Shown: piece by piece, positions 33,264 to 41,381 of the stretch
How positions within the stretch are numbered: the first letter of the stretch is position 1
How the letters are laid out: every line of letters starts with the position of its first letter
DNA from: Desulfurivibrio sp.
Lineage (GTDB): Bacteria > Desulfobacterota > Desulfobulbia > Desulfobulbales > SURF-16
Assembly: GCA_003605035.1 (NCBI GenBank)
Contig: QZKJ01000111.1
Location: forward strand, 1 to 60,714
Direction of reading: 5' to 3'
Length of the DNA: 60,714 nucleotides
The notes under the pieces: generated by a model
What the model saw: only the letters and a program-made list of their open reading frames with translations
Told to the model about the DNA's origin: nothing
The model's database searches: none
Program-made: the position numbers and the translations under genes

Positions 33264-33476
33264 CTCAACTTTCTGGTTTTATCTATTTTGTTGAAATAAC
33301 GGTATTTTCATGACATTGTTGCTGCCCTGGTCTCCGTCATGGGAATTCAGAAGACAGAATTCAGAAGGATTGTTTTTATTACGTTTTATGCTGGCTCCTG
33401 GATTCTCTGGAAACAAGCTTCGGGCAAGGAGAATATTTATTTAATTCCAACACGTTACCACAACTCAGAAAGTTGA
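33264..33476 (+). repeat. MITE-like element, copy 2 (full length)
   Basis: A 213-bp element starting CTCAACTTTCTGG directly at the lipoprotein stop codon and ending CAACTCAGAAAGTTGA. Its inner blocks (GGGAATTCAGAAGACAG, TTTTTATTACGTTTTATGC, GGCTCCTGGATTCTCTGG) match copy 1 at 4817-5050. It is shorter than copy 1 because several core heptamers are missing. Confidence 0.65.
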
Positions 33477-33479
33477 ATC

Positions 33480-33677
33480 AGGTAAGCGAGAGCCATCCCG
33501 GCAACCGCCGGCTCACGGCTGCATTACTGCCGCCCAAGCTCGCCGGGAAGGGCTCAACTGTTCCCGCGCTTCGCGAAAAAACGTCCTAAAAAGTTATTAT
33601 CCCACGCTTTTCTAGATTTTCATCTCATTTTAAGTTATGCTCAATTTTATGCAAAAAATGACCCGAGCAACACTTTG
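33480..33677. other. GC-rich structured segment then AT-rich spacer
   Basis: 33482-33590 contains nested inverted repeats (GAGCC/GGCTC around CCGGCAACCG; CGGC/GCCG; CGCG-CTT-CGCG followed by AAAAAA). A structured RNA or a terminator for the upstream lipoprotein is possible. The segment shares GCCATCCCGGCAA with 5350-5365, which may be chance. No gene is seen. Confidence 0.35.
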
Positions 33678-33775
33678 GGAGCCGTTACAAAACCTTCATC
33701 CTTGAGCATTTCGTCACGGCTTCTTATGCCGTCTCTGACATCGGGACGGTGATGTTATTTTTTTACAACGGCTTA
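33678..33775 (+). promoter_or_regulatory. Shared upstream element, copy B, with terminator-like hairpin
   Basis: The same ordered blocks as at 13380-13507: GGAGCCGTTAC (33678-33688), GTCACGGCTTCTTAT (33713-33727) and ATGTTATTTTTTTACAA followed by CGGCTTA (33752-33775). Here TGACATC (33736-33742) pairs with GATGTTA (33751-33757) just before seven T's, which is an intrinsic-terminator shape 25 bases before the HD-GYP start codon and implies attenuation. Confidence 0.55.
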
Positions 33776-33788
33776 CCGCCGCTGGGCA

Positions 33789-35573
33789 ATGAACGATATC
33801 AAACCGGAATACAGCGCCCTCTATCAACAGGAACACCAGGACCTGCTTCACCAGCGGGCCAATGTCACGCTGTGGACAGTGGCCATCCTGCTGCCGCTTT
33901 TTTCCATTCTCGATTATGTAGCCGTTCGTCATTATTTCCACAAATTTCTCGTCTGGCGGCTGTCCGCGGCTCTCTTCTGCCTTTTTGTCCTGCTGCTCAA
34001 CTCCCGCGACAAAAATAAACAATACCCCTTCATCTTCGGCACCACCGCCTATTTCGTCTCGGCGCTTACCATCTCACCCATGATCGTGCAGACCGGAGGC
34101 TTCTCCTCATTTTATTACGTGGGGCTCATCCTGGTGCTGGTCATCTTCGCCGCCATCTTTCCGCTGACCATGCCGCAAACCGCGACCCTTGGCGCCATTC
34201 TGTTTGCCATCTATGCTGTCCCGATTTTCATTTTCACTCCGCTGACCACCTCCGCCTTTCACGACTTTCTCGTCAACTCTTTCTTTTTCATAACCTTCAT
34301 CATCATCATTGCCGTACAGAGCAATGCGGAATACAAGGCACGGATAAACGAATTCAATCTGCGCATGCGGGAAAGGGAAATAGGCAAGAAATTAGGTTTT
34401 TATGCCGGCAAACTGGAAGATGACGTCAAAAAAAGAACCAGTGAGCTGAAGGAATCCGAAAGCCGCTACCGGGACCTCTATGAAAACATCATTGACGACG
34501 TTATCCTGGTTGACCTGGAACGCAAGATCCTGCTGGCAAACCCCAGGTTCTATAAAAATCTGCATCTGCCGGAAGCTGATCAGGATATTGATTTTCTGAA
34601 GCTGGTTCACCCCGAGGATGTTTCTCTCGTGCAGCAGCAGTTGCTGTACAGGCTCAGACAGGGAGAAAATGTCACCGGCTGCCAGTTCAGGCTGATCGAC
34701 ACTGACAGCAATACGATCTTCAATGTGGAATGCAATGCCACCGGCATCAGAAAGGAAGGGATCGTGGTGGGCTTCCAGATGCTGATCAGGGACATCTCCA
34801 CCCGTCTCAAACTGGACAACGAACTGCTGCACTCACTCAATACCGTGCAGGAAACCAGAACCGCCACCATTCTCGGTCTGGCCAAGCTGTCCGAGTACCG
34901 GGATGTGCATACCGGCAAACATCTGGAAAGGATCCGGGAATACAGCCTGGTCATTGCCAGGGAACTGGCCGCCAGAGAGGAATATAAGGAATATATCAAC
35001 GAACAGTATATCGAGGATCTCTACCATTCCTCCATCCTCCACGATATCGGCAAGGTGAGCATACCCGACGAAATACTACTCAAACAGGGCAGGTTCACGG
35101 CTGAAGAAAATGAGATCGTCAAACAGCATACGACGTACGGCGGCAATATACTCAAGGCGGTGGACGATCATTCGCTGGGACAGTCCTTTTTATCCATGGC
35201 CAAGGCAATCGCCTATTTCCACCATGAAAAGTGGGATGGCAGCGGCTACCCCTACGGTCTCAGGGCGGAAGAAATTCCCCTGGCTGCGCGCATCGTCGCC
35301 CTGGCCGATGTCTATGATGCCCTGACCACCGTGCGGAAATACCGTTCAGCCTGCCCGCACGAGGAAGCCATGCAGATACTTGCCCAGGAAAAAGGGAGAC
35401 ATTTTGCCCCGGATATCGTCGATGCCTTGATGGCGCGCAATATGGAGTTTGATCAGATCAGACAAAGCTATGCAAGTGAGGAAGAGGCAGTCCCCTCGTT
35501 TACCAAATCGGATTGTTACAAATCACGGAAAATCCCTCCCGGGACCTATTGTCCCGATTTTCCCCTGACTTAG
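33789..35573 (+). CDS. Membrane PAS-HD-GYP phosphodiesterase, paralogue 2
   Basis: A 594-residue paralogue of the protein at 26339-28033. The N-terminal multi-helix membrane domain (about 25-185) has matching landmarks (VQTGGFSSFYYVGLILV beside LKTGGYASSYYVGLLLI in the first). It continues with PAS (about 235-345) and HD-GYP (about 365-545), with LHDIGKVSIPDEIL and HHEKWDGSGYPYG. The catalytic HD and GYP residues are intact. The C-terminus is about 30 residues longer than its paralogue's. The ATG has a poor ribosome-binding sequence and sits 13 bases after a regulatory element with a terminator-like hairpin, so expression may be controlled after initiation. Confidence 0.85.
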   Translation: MNDIKPEYSALYQQEHQDLLHQRANVTLWTVAILLPLFSILDYVAVRHYFHKFLVWRLSAALFCLFVLLLNSRDKNKQYPFIFGTTAYFVSALTISPMIVQTGGFSSFYYVGLILVLVIFAAIFPLTMPQTATLGAILFAIYAVPIFIFTPLTTSAFHDFLVNSFFFITFIIIIAVQSNAEYKARINEFNLRMREREIGKKLGFYAGKLEDDVKKRTSELKESESRYRDLYENIIDDVILVDLERKILLANPRFYKNLHLPEADQDIDFLKLVHPEDVSLVQQQLLYRLRQGENVTGCQFRLIDTDSNTIFNVECNATGIRKEGIVVGFQMLIRDISTRLKLDNELLHSLNTVQETRTATILGLAKLSEYRDVHTGKHLERIREYSLVIARELAAREEYKEYINEQYIEDLYHSSILHDIGKVSIPDEILLKQGRFTAEENEIVKQHTTYGGNILKAVDDHSLGQSFLSMAKAIAYFHHEKWDGSGYPYGLRAEEIPLAARIVALADVYDALTTVRKYRSACPHEEAMQILAQEKGRHFAPDIVDALMARNMEFDQIRQSYASEEEAVPSFTKSDCYKSRKIPPGTYCPDFPLT

Positions 35574-35597
35574 ATGGATGATGTACCACGACAACAA

Positions 35598-35619
35598 CCC
35601 CTGCTCATCCGGGCAGGGG
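35598..35619 (+). terminator. Hairpin between HD-GYP and CNB-CBS genes
   Basis: CCCCTGC (35598-35604) pairs perfectly with GCAGGGG (35613-35619). It is in the 68-base gap just after the HD-GYP stop. It has no T-run, so it is a weak terminator or processing site. Confidence 0.4.
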
Positions 35620-35641
35620 TCAGCAATGGAAACCGCCCACC

Positions 35642-37573
35642 ATGCCACATAAAAATGAACTGCACAACGTCTCACCGGAAATCGTCCTCGAATTCCTGAA
35701 AAAGACCCTGCCCTTCAATGAACTTGACCGAGACACCCTGAAAAGGCTGGCCCGTCAGTGCATCATTGATTTCTACCCGAAGAATACCCTTATTTTCAAA
35801 CAGGACACCACGGAAGTCACCCATTTTCACCTGATCCAGAAGGGGGGCGTCAAGACCTACCTGAAAGACGAGCAGGGACAGGTTACCCTGAAGGACTTCC
35901 GGGGTGAAGGTGAATACTTCGGCGCCCTGCCCATTATCCAGAATACCACGGCCAATCTCAATGTGGAAACCGTGGAGGACACCTTCTGCTTCCTCTTTCA
36001 CAAGGAGGCGTTCATGGAGCTGCTGCATTCGGCGCCCAAGGTGACCACCTACTTTCTGCGCAGCATGTCCGAAAAACTGGTGAGAACGGCATACAAGGAA
36101 CTGCGGCAGCATCGCGTCTCAACCAGGACGGAAGGTTCGCTCTATCTCTTCAGCGCCCAGGTCGGGGCCGTGGTCAAGGGCGAACCGCAGACCATCAATG
36201 CCGAGGACACCGTGCAGAATGCCGCTATCCGCATGGCCCAGCTGCATATCGGCTCGCTGCTGGTGCAGGACGCCGGCGGCGAGATCATCGGCATTATCAC
36301 CGATAAGGACCTGCGCACCAGGGTCGTGGCCCAGGGGCTTGATTACCAGACCATGGTCAAATGGATCATGGCCAAACCGGTGCAGACCATCGAGTCCCAT
36401 GCCGTCTGCTTCGACGCCCTGCTGAAGATGATGAGCAACCGCATCCACCATCTGGCCATTACCAGGCAGGGCAGGATTACCGGCGTGGTCACCACCCATG
36501 ACATCATGGTGCTGCAGGGGACCTCGCCGCTCTATCTCTTCCGCGAAATTCTCGCCCAGCGCCGGGCCGAAGATCTCTACCAGCTGTCCCTCAAGGTGCC
36601 GCTGGTGGTCAGATCTCTTATCGAGGAAGGCGCCAAGGCCAACAACATCACCCGCATGATCACCATCTTAAACGATCAGATCCTTGACCGCCTGCTCACC
36701 CTGATGATTGAAAAAATGGGGGCGCCGCCGGTCAAGTTCTGCTGGATGCTGATGGGCAGCGAAGGACGGCGGGAGCAGACCTTCCGCACGGATCAGGACA
36801 ATGCCCTGATCTTTGAACTGCCGGAGGATGAGAAAAGAAGGCTGAACACCATCGAATATTTCCGGATATTTTCGGAAGAGGTCATTGAACATCTGGTGCA
36901 CTGCGGCTATCCGCGCTGCCCCGGCAACATCATGGCTTCCAACCCGGCCCTGCAAAAAAACCTGAATGGCTGGATCAAGGCCTTCAACCAGTGGATGATC
37001 ACCCCGGACCCCCAGGAGGTATTGAACACCACCATCTTTTTTGATTTCCGCTCCGGCTACGGCGATGAAAACCTGGCCAGAAACCTGCGAAAGCATTTGT
37101 GCGCCATGGCGCCCAAGCAGGAAATATTCCTGGCCCACCTGGCCAAATTCTGTCTTCATTCACGGCCGCCCCTCTCCTTTTTCAAGAATTTCATCGTGGA
37201 GAAAAACGGCGATCATAAAAACCGGTTAAACCTCAAGGAAAGCGGGCTGGTGCCTTTTGTTGATTTTGCCAGGATCATGGCGCTCAAATACGGCATTGCC
37301 GAAACAAACACCCTGGGACGCCTGCAGCTCCTCCATGAACAACACCATATTTCCCAGGAGCTTTACAATGAAACGGTGGAGGCTTATGAGTTTCTCATGC
37401 AGCTCCGTCTGATTCACCAGCTGCATCTGCTGGAGGAGGGCATGCAGCCGCATAACTACATCAACCCCGCCGACCTCACTGATCTGGAGAAAAAAACGCT
37501 GAAAGAGGCCTTTGAGGTCATCAGGAAAATTCAGGCGAGCCTCAATCAGCAATTCCGGTTACGCGAAATCTAA
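35642..37573 (+). CDS. CNB-CBS-CBS-nucleotidyltransferase (DUF294) protein
   Basis: A 643-residue cytoplasmic protein. Domains in order: CNB (about 15-130), two CBS repeats (about 165-285; IGIITDKDLRTRVVAQG and ITGVVTTHDIMVL), DUF294 nucleotidyltransferase-like domain (about 315-470) with MGSEGRREQTFRTDQDNAL giving the GS...DxD pattern of the GlnD/NTase fold, and a substrate-binding DUF294_C domain (about 500-635). In many proteobacteria this protein is paired with a DnaQ-like exonuclease, as here (five bases away), often near acetate genes. The reaction is unknown; it may modify a protein or act as an adenylate-responsive regulator. Confidence 0.88.
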   Translation: MPHKNELHNVSPEIVLEFLKKTLPFNELDRDTLKRLARQCIIDFYPKNTLIFKQDTTEVTHFHLIQKGGVKTYLKDEQGQVTLKDFRGEGEYFGALPIIQNTTANLNVETVEDTFCFLFHKEAFMELLHSAPKVTTYFLRSMSEKLVRTAYKELRQHRVSTRTEGSLYLFSAQVGAVVKGEPQTINAEDTVQNAAIRMAQLHIGSLLVQDAGGEIIGIITDKDLRTRVVAQGLDYQTMVKWIMAKPVQTIESHAVCFDALLKMMSNRIHHLAITRQGRITGVVTTHDIMVLQGTSPLYLFREILAQRRAEDLYQLSLKVPLVVRSLIEEGAKANNITRMITILNDQILDRLLTLMIEKMGAPPVKFCWMLMGSEGRREQTFRTDQDNALIFELPEDEKRRLNTIEYFRIFSEEVIEHLVHCGYPRCPGNIMASNPALQKNLNGWIKAFNQWMITPDPQEVLNTTIFFDFRSGYGDENLARNLRKHLCAMAPKQEIFLAHLAKFCLHSRPPLSFFKNFIVEKNGDHKNRLNLKESGLVPFVDFARIMALKYGIAETNTLGRLQLLHEQHHISQELYNETVEAYEFLMQLRLIHQLHLLEEGMQPHNYINPADLTDLEKKTLKEAFEVIRKIQASLNQQFRLREI

Positions 37574-37578
37574 AGGAA

Positions 37579-38304
37579 ATGAACTTGGGCATCATGCAGC
37601 TGTGGCCTTTCGCCAGGAAGAAAGAAAAGGAGCACCCTGCCTTTGCGCAAAATCACAGCTGGTTTACGAATATTGATCAGAACCAGCCGATTGAATGCTA
37701 TAATTTTGTCGTTTTCGATACCGAGCTGACCGGTCTGAGCGGCAGGGATGAGATCGTCTCCATTGGCGCCGTGCATGTCAGGGATCTGAAGATTATCGCC
37801 GGCGAGACCTTTCATTCCTTTGTCAGACCCCATAAGATAACCAACGCCACCGACAGCACCCTGCTCCATCGCATTACCCCGGAACAGCTCGCCCACGCCC
37901 CCACCCTGAAGGAGATCCTGCCGAAATTCATCGAATTCTGCGGGCCTTCCCTGCTGGTCGGCCATTACGTCAGTCTTGATCTGGGCTATATCAATAAGGC
38001 GGCAAAGAAAATTTTCCGCTCCACCATCAAAAACCCCTGCCTGGACACCATGCGGCTGGCCCAGGTCTATACCGATATCTGCTGGGAGAACCACCATGAC
38101 CAGTTCAACCTGCAGGTTTCCTTCAACCTGGCGGACCTGAGCAGGGATTATGGACTGCCCGCCTTTTCCCAGCACGACGCCCTGCAGGATTCCCTGCAGA
38201 CCGCCTATCTCTTTATCTATCTCATCAAAAAATTGAAGGTGCAGGGGATAGTCACCCTGAAAGAGCTGTATACCGCCGGTCAGAAGTGGAAAAGGATCTT
38301 CTGA
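37579..38304 (+). CDS. DnaQ/RNase T-like 3'-5' exonuclease
   Basis: A 241-residue DEDD-family exonuclease. Exo I is VFDTELTGL (DxE), Exo II is LLVGHYVSLDLGYI, and Exo III is FSQHDALQDSLQT with His and Asp, so the DEDDh set is complete. The length and N-terminal extension resemble the exonuclease commonly encoded beside CNB-CBS-DUF294 proteins rather than the polymerase III epsilon subunit. It begins five bases after that gene and is surely co-transcribed. The substrate could be RNA or DNA ends; the pairing suggests a nucleotide-signalling or repair role that is not established. Confidence 0.85.
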   Translation: MNLGIMQLWPFARKKEKEHPAFAQNHSWFTNIDQNQPIECYNFVVFDTELTGLSGRDEIVSIGAVHVRDLKIIAGETFHSFVRPHKITNATDSTLLHRITPEQLAHAPTLKEILPKFIEFCGPSLLVGHYVSLDLGYINKAAKKIFRSTIKNPCLDTMRLAQVYTDICWENHHDQFNLQVSFNLADLSRDYGLPAFSQHDALQDSLQTAYLFIYLIKKLKVQGIVTLKELYTAGQKWKRIF

Positions 38305-38344
38305 GCCGACTGAGGGAAAAACCGCCTGTGCCGCGACCCCCGCC

Positions 38345-39349
38345 TTACGGCAGCAGCCGGAATTCGACCCTCCTGTTGAGCATGCGGTTCTTTCTGCTGG
38401 TATTGGGGTATAACGGCCGCTCCTGCCCGTAATAGACTACGGTGAGCCGGTCAGGGGCGATGCCGCACTGTTCCACCAGATAATCCCTGACCCCGGTTGC
38501 CCGGATTCTGGCAAAGTACATATTCGTTTCCGGGGTGCCGCGGTCATCGGTATGCCCTGCCACCTCAAAGCGGCGGTCCCGCAGCTCCGGGCTCTGCAAG
38601 GCCTTGCACACCACGCTGTCCAGCACTGCCTTTGCCTCCTCGGTCAGTTCTCCGGAGGATATCTCATACTGAATCTGCAGGCTGAACACCTGACCCTCCT
38701 GCTCTCCGGTGCCTGGCTTTGCCTCCTGCCCGGTCATTCCCTGCACAAAACCCTCGGCGGTCAGCGGGGCGGCTGCATCGTCTTCGGCAGGCGGCCCGGC
38801 CTGGGCCGGCTGCGCTGCCGGGGCCGTCACAACCAGGGCATCCTCCTTGCCGGCAACGGACGCCTCCCGGGGTTTCTCCTGGACTGCGGTCTGCTCCTGA
38901 GCTTCCCGCGGACCCGGCTTTTCCCGCTGCAGCGCCTTCTGGTAGGACCTTTTGCCCCAGATATTATCCGGATCGAGGCGCAACCCCTCAGTGAAGGCCG
39001 CCATGGCAAGCTTGCTCTGCCCCTGGGCCAGATAGACATCCCCCATGCCGAAATACCCCCTGGCAAAATCGGGCTGCAATCGGACAGCCGCCTCATAATA
39101 GACCAGGGCCTGCTCATACCGGCGCAGTCTCTCCAGGTGATAGGCATAGTGATAGTTGATCTGGTAATCATCCGGACATTCCCTGATGGCCCGGTTCAGC
39201 AGCTCCTGCCTCTGCATCATCCCGGTCAAGCGGCTGAGATCCTGCAGCAGCAAGGCACAGTCAGCGGCCCGCACGGGGCTGCCGGCCGCGCCACAGCAGC
39301 CGAGGCAGAAAAGCCCCAGCAGGATACCGCGCAGCTTAATCGCCATCAT
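38345..39349 (-). CDS. TPR and OmpA-like periplasmic protein
   Basis: A 334-residue exported protein. Residues 1-29 are a signal peptide. Residues about 50-155 hold TPR repeats (YEQALVYYEAAVRLQPDFA; GYFGMGDVYLAQGQSKLAMA). A Pro/Ala/Glu-rich linker follows, then an OmpA-type peptidoglycan-binding domain (about 220-334) with VAGHTDDRGTPETN and the C-terminal NRRVEF. It would tether to the cell wall and display TPRs for partners. It is the last gene of a three-gene operon and its start overlaps the haem-sensor gene by 14 bases, so the two products probably work together in the envelope. Confidence 0.85.
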   Translation of the reverse strand: MMAIKLRGILLGLFCLGCCGAAGSPVRAADCALLLQDLSRLTGMMQRQELLNRAIRECPDDYQINYHYAYHLERLRRYEQALVYYEAAVRLQPDFARGYFGMGDVYLAQGQSKLAMAAFTEGLRLDPDNIWGKRSYQKALQREKPGPREAQEQTAVQEKPREASVAGKEDALVVTAPAAQPAQAGPPAEDDAAAPLTAEGFVQGMTGQEAKPGTGEQEGQVFSLQIQYEISSGELTEEAKAVLDSVVCKALQSPELRDRRFEVAGHTDDRGTPETNMYFARIRATGVRDYLVEQCGIAPDRLTVVYYGQERPLYPNTSRKNRMLNRRVEFRLLP

Positions 39350-40223
39350 GGGTCTTCCCCTTATGCATGCCGAGCATGTTCAGCCGCAGATGCTCAATGG
39401 CCCGCGCCAGGATGCCGATTTCATCATCACCCTCCGGCCGGAAGCTTTCCTGCAGGTTTTTTCCCTGGCTGATCTCCTCAATGCGGTCGCTCAGGTATTC
39501 AATCGGTCGAATGACGCTCCGGTCAAGAAAGAGGAGCATGGCCAGCAGTGCCAGAAAAAAACAGCCGATGCCGACCAGAAACAGCTGGCCTGCCATCCGT
39601 TTGGCAGAGGCCAGCGCCTCCTGAATCGACACATAAATGACATAGGCGGAAACCGTATCGCCAAACTGCCAGCGATAGCCGTTTTCCGTGCCGTAAATCT
39701 CCATCTGATCCCTGGGAGCGTCGGCGGGGTCGCCGTGACAGCGGAGACAATCCGTGGAGTCAATCTTGATGGGATAGGCCAGATAAAAGAACCGCTCGCC
39801 GTTTTTGTCAAGCACCCCTTCCAGCATCTGCAGGTCCGGGTTCTGGCGGAAGGCGCCGATCATCCTGATCTCATCGCTGTCCGCCTTATTGGGCGGGTAG
39901 AGCGGATCAAGGGTGGCCTGCTTGAAGTCATATCCTTTGTTTTCCTCTTTGAAGACCTCCCAGATGCCTCTGGTTACCACAAAACCCGACATCAATTCAG
40001 GATAAAAGCGATTTTCCTCGACCAGCTCCATGACCAGGGCGCGCTGCTGGCTTTTAAAATACTGGCGGTAGGCAAGGATGTAATGAAACAGCAGCTGCCC
40101 CTTGTTTTTGGCCTCGCTGATCGCATTGCGCTCGGTCAGCTTATAGCTTGCCGCCCCGATGAGCAGGGTGGCGATGAGGCTGAAGATTCCCATGATCAAG
40201 ATAATACGTGGCCGTATTCCCAT
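39336..40223 (-). CDS. Membrane c-haem sensor (Tll0287/DUF3365-like) with HAMP
   Basis: A 295-residue inner-membrane protein. Helix 1 (about 8-28), a periplasmic DUF3365/Tll0287-like domain (about 35-205) with one haem c attachment motif CLRCH (in TDCLRCHGDPADAP), helix 2 (about 210-232), then HAMP (about 233-285). The chain stops after HAMP with no kinase, cyclase or methyl-accepting domain. The output must therefore go through a partner, presumably the ExeA-like ATPase or the OmpA-like protein in the same operon. A redox- or ligand-sensing role comes from the family; the partner is inference. Confidence 0.82.
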   Translation of the reverse strand: MGIRPRIILIMGIFSLIATLLIGAASYKLTERNAISEAKNKGQLLFHYILAYRQYFKSQQRALVMELVEENRFYPELMSGFVVTRGIWEVFKEENKGYDFKQATLDPLYPPNKADSDEIRMIGAFRQNPDLQMLEGVLDKNGERFFYLAYPIKIDSTDCLRCHGDPADAPRDQMEIYGTENGYRWQFGDTVSAYVIYVSIQEALASAKRMAGQLFLVGIGCFFLALLAMLLFLDRSVIRPIEYLSDRIEEISQGKNLQESFRPEGDDEIGILARAIEHLRLNMLGMHKGKTHDGD

Positions 40224-40240
40224 GGCTGTTCTCCGAAAAA

Positions 40241-40296
40241 CGTTCCAGCGTTTCAGCGTTTAAACGTTTGCTCGTTGGAACGTTCAAACGCTAATA
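40241..40296. repeat. Seven in-phase octamers (CGTTNNNN)
   Basis: Seven consecutive 8-bp units: CGTTCCAG, CGTTTCAG, CGTTTAAA, CGTTTGCT, CGTTGGAA, CGTTCAAA, CGCTAATA. The array also forms a dyad (AACGTTCCA with TGGAACGTT). The final unit overlaps the stop codon of the ExeA-like gene. It lies inside the operon, between the ExeA-like and haem-sensor genes. Confidence 0.8.
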
Positions 40297-41361
40297 AGGC
40301 AGATAAAAAAAGTAGGCGCACAGAGCCCCGATGAGCAGAATGAGGCTGAAATAGATGAAAAAAATGCCCCACATGCCGCTCTTTTTCTTCCTGACCCCGG
40401 TCATGTTCATCTGGATGTGTTCAAGCTCGCTTCTTACCGCGGCCGCCTGGACCGCGGGGGCTGCCGGCGCCTTGCCCTGTTCCGCCGCACCACTCTCCGC
40501 CGCTGCTGCGGCGGCGGCCGGCTCCTGCTTCTTCGGCGGCGGCTCCTCATCGGCGTAGGGGGAAATCTTCAGCTCGGCTGCGCACTCCGTGATCATGCCG
40601 GCATCGATCTTCCTTTTGCTTTCCACGAAACCGGTGAGCAGGGCCCGGTCGCAGATGATGTTGATCAGCCGGGGGGCGCCGCCGGAAAACGTGAAGACCT
40701 CATGCAGGGCCTCAGCACTGAAAATCTCCTCAATGGCCCCGGCCACCTGCAGACGGTGGCGGATATATTCGCCTGTTTCCAGCTCGTTCAAGGCTCCCAG
40801 GCTATAGTGGATGGTAATCCTCTGTCTGATCGCCCTGTTTCTTTTTTCCAGCAGGCTATTGTTGAACTCAACCTGGCCGACAAAGAAGATGTTGAGCAGC
40901 TTGACATGCTCCTTCTCGATATTGGAGAGATGCCTGATGTCCTCAAGCAGCTCCGGGCTCAGACGCTGGGCCTCGTCGGCAATGAGCAGCACCTGTTTGC
41001 CGCCAGTATGGGCCTTTTCCAGGAATTCCGTAAAGAGCAGCAGGAATTCCCCTTTGGTGGCAAACGGCTGTTTAATGGCAAACTCGTTGGCCAGCAGCCG
41101 GTAAAAATCCATCTCATCCAGTTTCGGATCAGAAATTTTCGCCAGGATGACCTTGGCGCCCAGGGTGTTGACCAGGGCATTGATCAGCGTGGTCTTGCCG
41201 GTGCCCACATCACCGGTGAGCAGCAGAAAGCCCTTATCATCCAGGATGCCGTATTTGAGAGTGGCAAAGGCCTCTTTGTGTTTTTCGCCGAGCCAGAGGA
41301 AACGGGAGTCGGTGGTGATCTGAAAGGGTTTTTCTTTTAAGTTAAAGAATGCACGATACAT
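40291..41361 (-). CDS. ExeA-like AAA ATPase with C-terminal membrane anchor
   Basis: A 356-residue ATPase starting MYRAFFNLKEKPFQITTD, the usual ExeA/GspA opening. Walker A is GDVGTGKTT (about 50-58), Walker B LLIADEAQ. After the ATPase (to about 265) comes an Ala/Pro-rich linker and one transmembrane helix near the C-terminus (about 330-352). In Aeromonas, ExeA with ExeB remodels peptidoglycan for secretin assembly. Here no secretion gene is adjacent; instead a haem-HAMP sensor and an OmpA-like protein follow in the same operon. The ATPase call is firm, its role here inferred. Confidence 0.88.
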   Translation of the reverse strand: MYRAFFNLKEKPFQITTDSRFLWLGEKHKEAFATLKYGILDDKGFLLLTGDVGTGKTTLINALVNTLGAKVILAKISDPKLDEMDFYRLLANEFAIKQPFATKGEFLLLFTEFLEKAHTGGKQVLLIADEAQRLSPELLEDIRHLSNIEKEHVKLLNIFFVGQVEFNNSLLEKRNRAIRQRITIHYSLGALNELETGEYIRHRLQVAGAIEEIFSAEALHEVFTFSGGAPRLINIICDRALLTGFVESKRKIDAGMITECAAELKISPYADEEPPPKKQEPAAAAAAAESGAAEQGKAPAAPAVQAAAVRSELEHIQMNMTGVRKKKSGMWGIFFIYFSLILLIGALCAYFFYLPY

Positions 41362-41381
41362 AGGATTTCGGGATCAGCTCC

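Noticed and set aside
40241-40296. CRISPR array at the CGTT octamers or at the 78-bp repeats
   Set aside because: Units are contiguous with no unique spacers; neither has CRISPR geometry and no cas genes are present.
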